Shown one piece after another: positions 6,733-6,880 of a stretch of 6,880 nt of DNA. The DNA is from JAGOTP01 sp964359565 (GTDB lineage: Bacteria; Patescibacteriota; Patescibacteriia; 2-12-FULL-60-25). Both the position numbers and the translations under genes were made by a program. The notes under the pieces were generated by a model that was not told the DNA's origin, did not search any database, and was given only the letters and a program-made list of their open reading frames with translations. Position 1 is the first letter of the stretch; every line of letters starts with the position of its first letter. The stretch lies in NCBI GenBank assembly GCA_964359565.1, contig CAYHTN010000067.1:1-6880 (forward strand). Reading direction: 5' to 3'.

Positions 6733-6760
6733 TGCTTCGATGATTCGAATCATAGAAGCA
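6733..6760. repeat. 28-bp near-perfect palindrome
   Basis: TGCTTC and GAAGCA flank the core ATGATTCGAATCAT, with a single non-pairing position (G6739 against A6754). Thirteen of fourteen pairs match with no spacer, which is well above chance. With no loop, it fits a protein-binding site in DNA better than an RNA hairpin. It does not resemble the dif sequence I know. A regulator or recombinase site is possible. Confidence 0.7.
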
Positions 6761-6830
6761 GTGATTAGGTGATTGTTAGTTTATGAGTACACACATTTAG
6801 AACTTTTCAGGGGCTGGGCTACATTGATCC

Positions 6831-6873
6831 CACCCTGAAGGTGTAGATCCACGTCGGGTTCACCTTCAGGGTG
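6831..6873. repeat. Inverted repeat, copy 2 (13-bp arms, 17-bp spacer)
   Basis: The arms CACCCTGAAGGTG (6831-6843) and CACCTTCAGGGTG (6861-6873) are identical to those of the copy at 6517-6580, but the spacer is 17 instead of 38 bases. The first bases of the two spacers are related: both read TA, then a C-rich stretch, then ACGTCG. The rest of the spacer differs. Conserved arms with a variable loop suggest that the stem, or the arm as a binding site, is what is kept. The copy ends 7 bp from the window edge, so more copies may lie beyond. Confidence 0.88.
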
Positions 6874-6880
6874 TTCCCTT

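Larger units (their letters stand above)
6474..6880. other. Structured non-coding region upstream of the two-gene operon
   Basis: I find no convincing gene in these 407 bases. Starts on either strand meet stops quickly, and the two minus-strand frames open from the right edge close after 19 and 32 codons. Instead it carries, in order, an inverted repeat, a palindrome, a small GC hairpin, a short-repeat array, a second palindrome and a second copy of the inverted repeat, each listed separately. The centre is AT-rich, unlike the GC-rich start of the gene it precedes. Three TTGACA boxes on the minus strand (6708-6703, 6683-6678, 6637-6632) match the -35 consensus, but none is followed at 16-18 bp by a good -10. 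The region probably holds the operon promoter and its control sites. A replication origin or a non-coding RNA are alternatives. Confidence 0.6.

Noticed and set aside
6741..6773. Plus-strand mini-frame starting ATG ATT CGA at 6740
   Set aside because: It has only ten codons before TGA, lies inside the palindrome and has no ribosome site.
6517..6873. CRISPR array or integron attC sites from the repeated inverted elements
   Set aside because: There are only two copies, about 250 bp apart, with unequal internal spacers and no regular repeat-spacer pattern. The GTTRRRY/RYYYAAC boxes of attC are not recognisable in the right places.
6785..6880. Minus-strand frames open from the right edge (19 and 32 codons inside the window)
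   Set aside because: They are short and pass through the palindromic repeat copy 2. With so little sequence I cannot distinguish the end of a gene from chance.
1..6880. TGA recoding (as seen in some uncultivated bacteria)
   Set aside because: No gene in the window needs TGA read as an amino acid; all four frames are open without it. The window ends no gene with TGA, so recoding is neither shown nor excluded.

Overview
The window carries four genes and one long, highly structured non-coding block. Strong AAAGGAGG ribosome binding sites, gene overlap and an intrinsic terminator show a bacterial genome or a mobile element of a bacterium. The membrane gene at 1986-3248 resembles the divergent VirB6/TrbL-type proteins that I associate with type IV secretion clusters of uncultivated bacteria, including Candidate Phyla Radiation/Patescibacteria. 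That lineage guess is an inference (roughly 0.4) because the window has no rRNA or other marker gene.

Layout. (a) 1-1908, minus strand: the N-terminal 636 codons of a large coiled-coil protein that runs off the left edge. The frame is open throughout, with a stop directly upstream of its ATG, so smaller open frames on either strand here are shadows. (b) 1909-1985: a 77-bp AT-rich divergent promoter gap without clear Shine-Dalgarno sites for either flanking gene. (c) 1986-3248, plus strand: a polytopic membrane protein with a signal peptide, VirB6/TrbL-like. (d) 3249-3325: a convergent gap with a hairpin that is a canonical terminator for the minus-strand operon. (e) 3326-4174 and 4167-6473, both minus: a two-gene operon, overlapping by 8 nt, of a 768-residue protein I do not recognise followed by a 282-residue multi-pass membrane protein I do not recognise. 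(f) 6474-6880: about 400 bp with no convincing gene. It holds two copies of an inverted repeat with identical 13-bp arms, a 15-bp palindrome, a small GC hairpin, an array of TCAATTGTCA repeats and a 28-bp near-perfect palindrome.

How the parts may work together. The coiled-coil protein and the VirB6-like channel subunit share a divergent promoter region, which suggests one envelope or secretion function. The 768/282 pair is translationally coupled and probably forms a soluble plus membrane-anchored module, controlled from the structured region upstream. Whether this pair belongs to the same secretion apparatus is not shown by the sequence. The pair and its repeat-rich leader are the best candidates for something undescribed.
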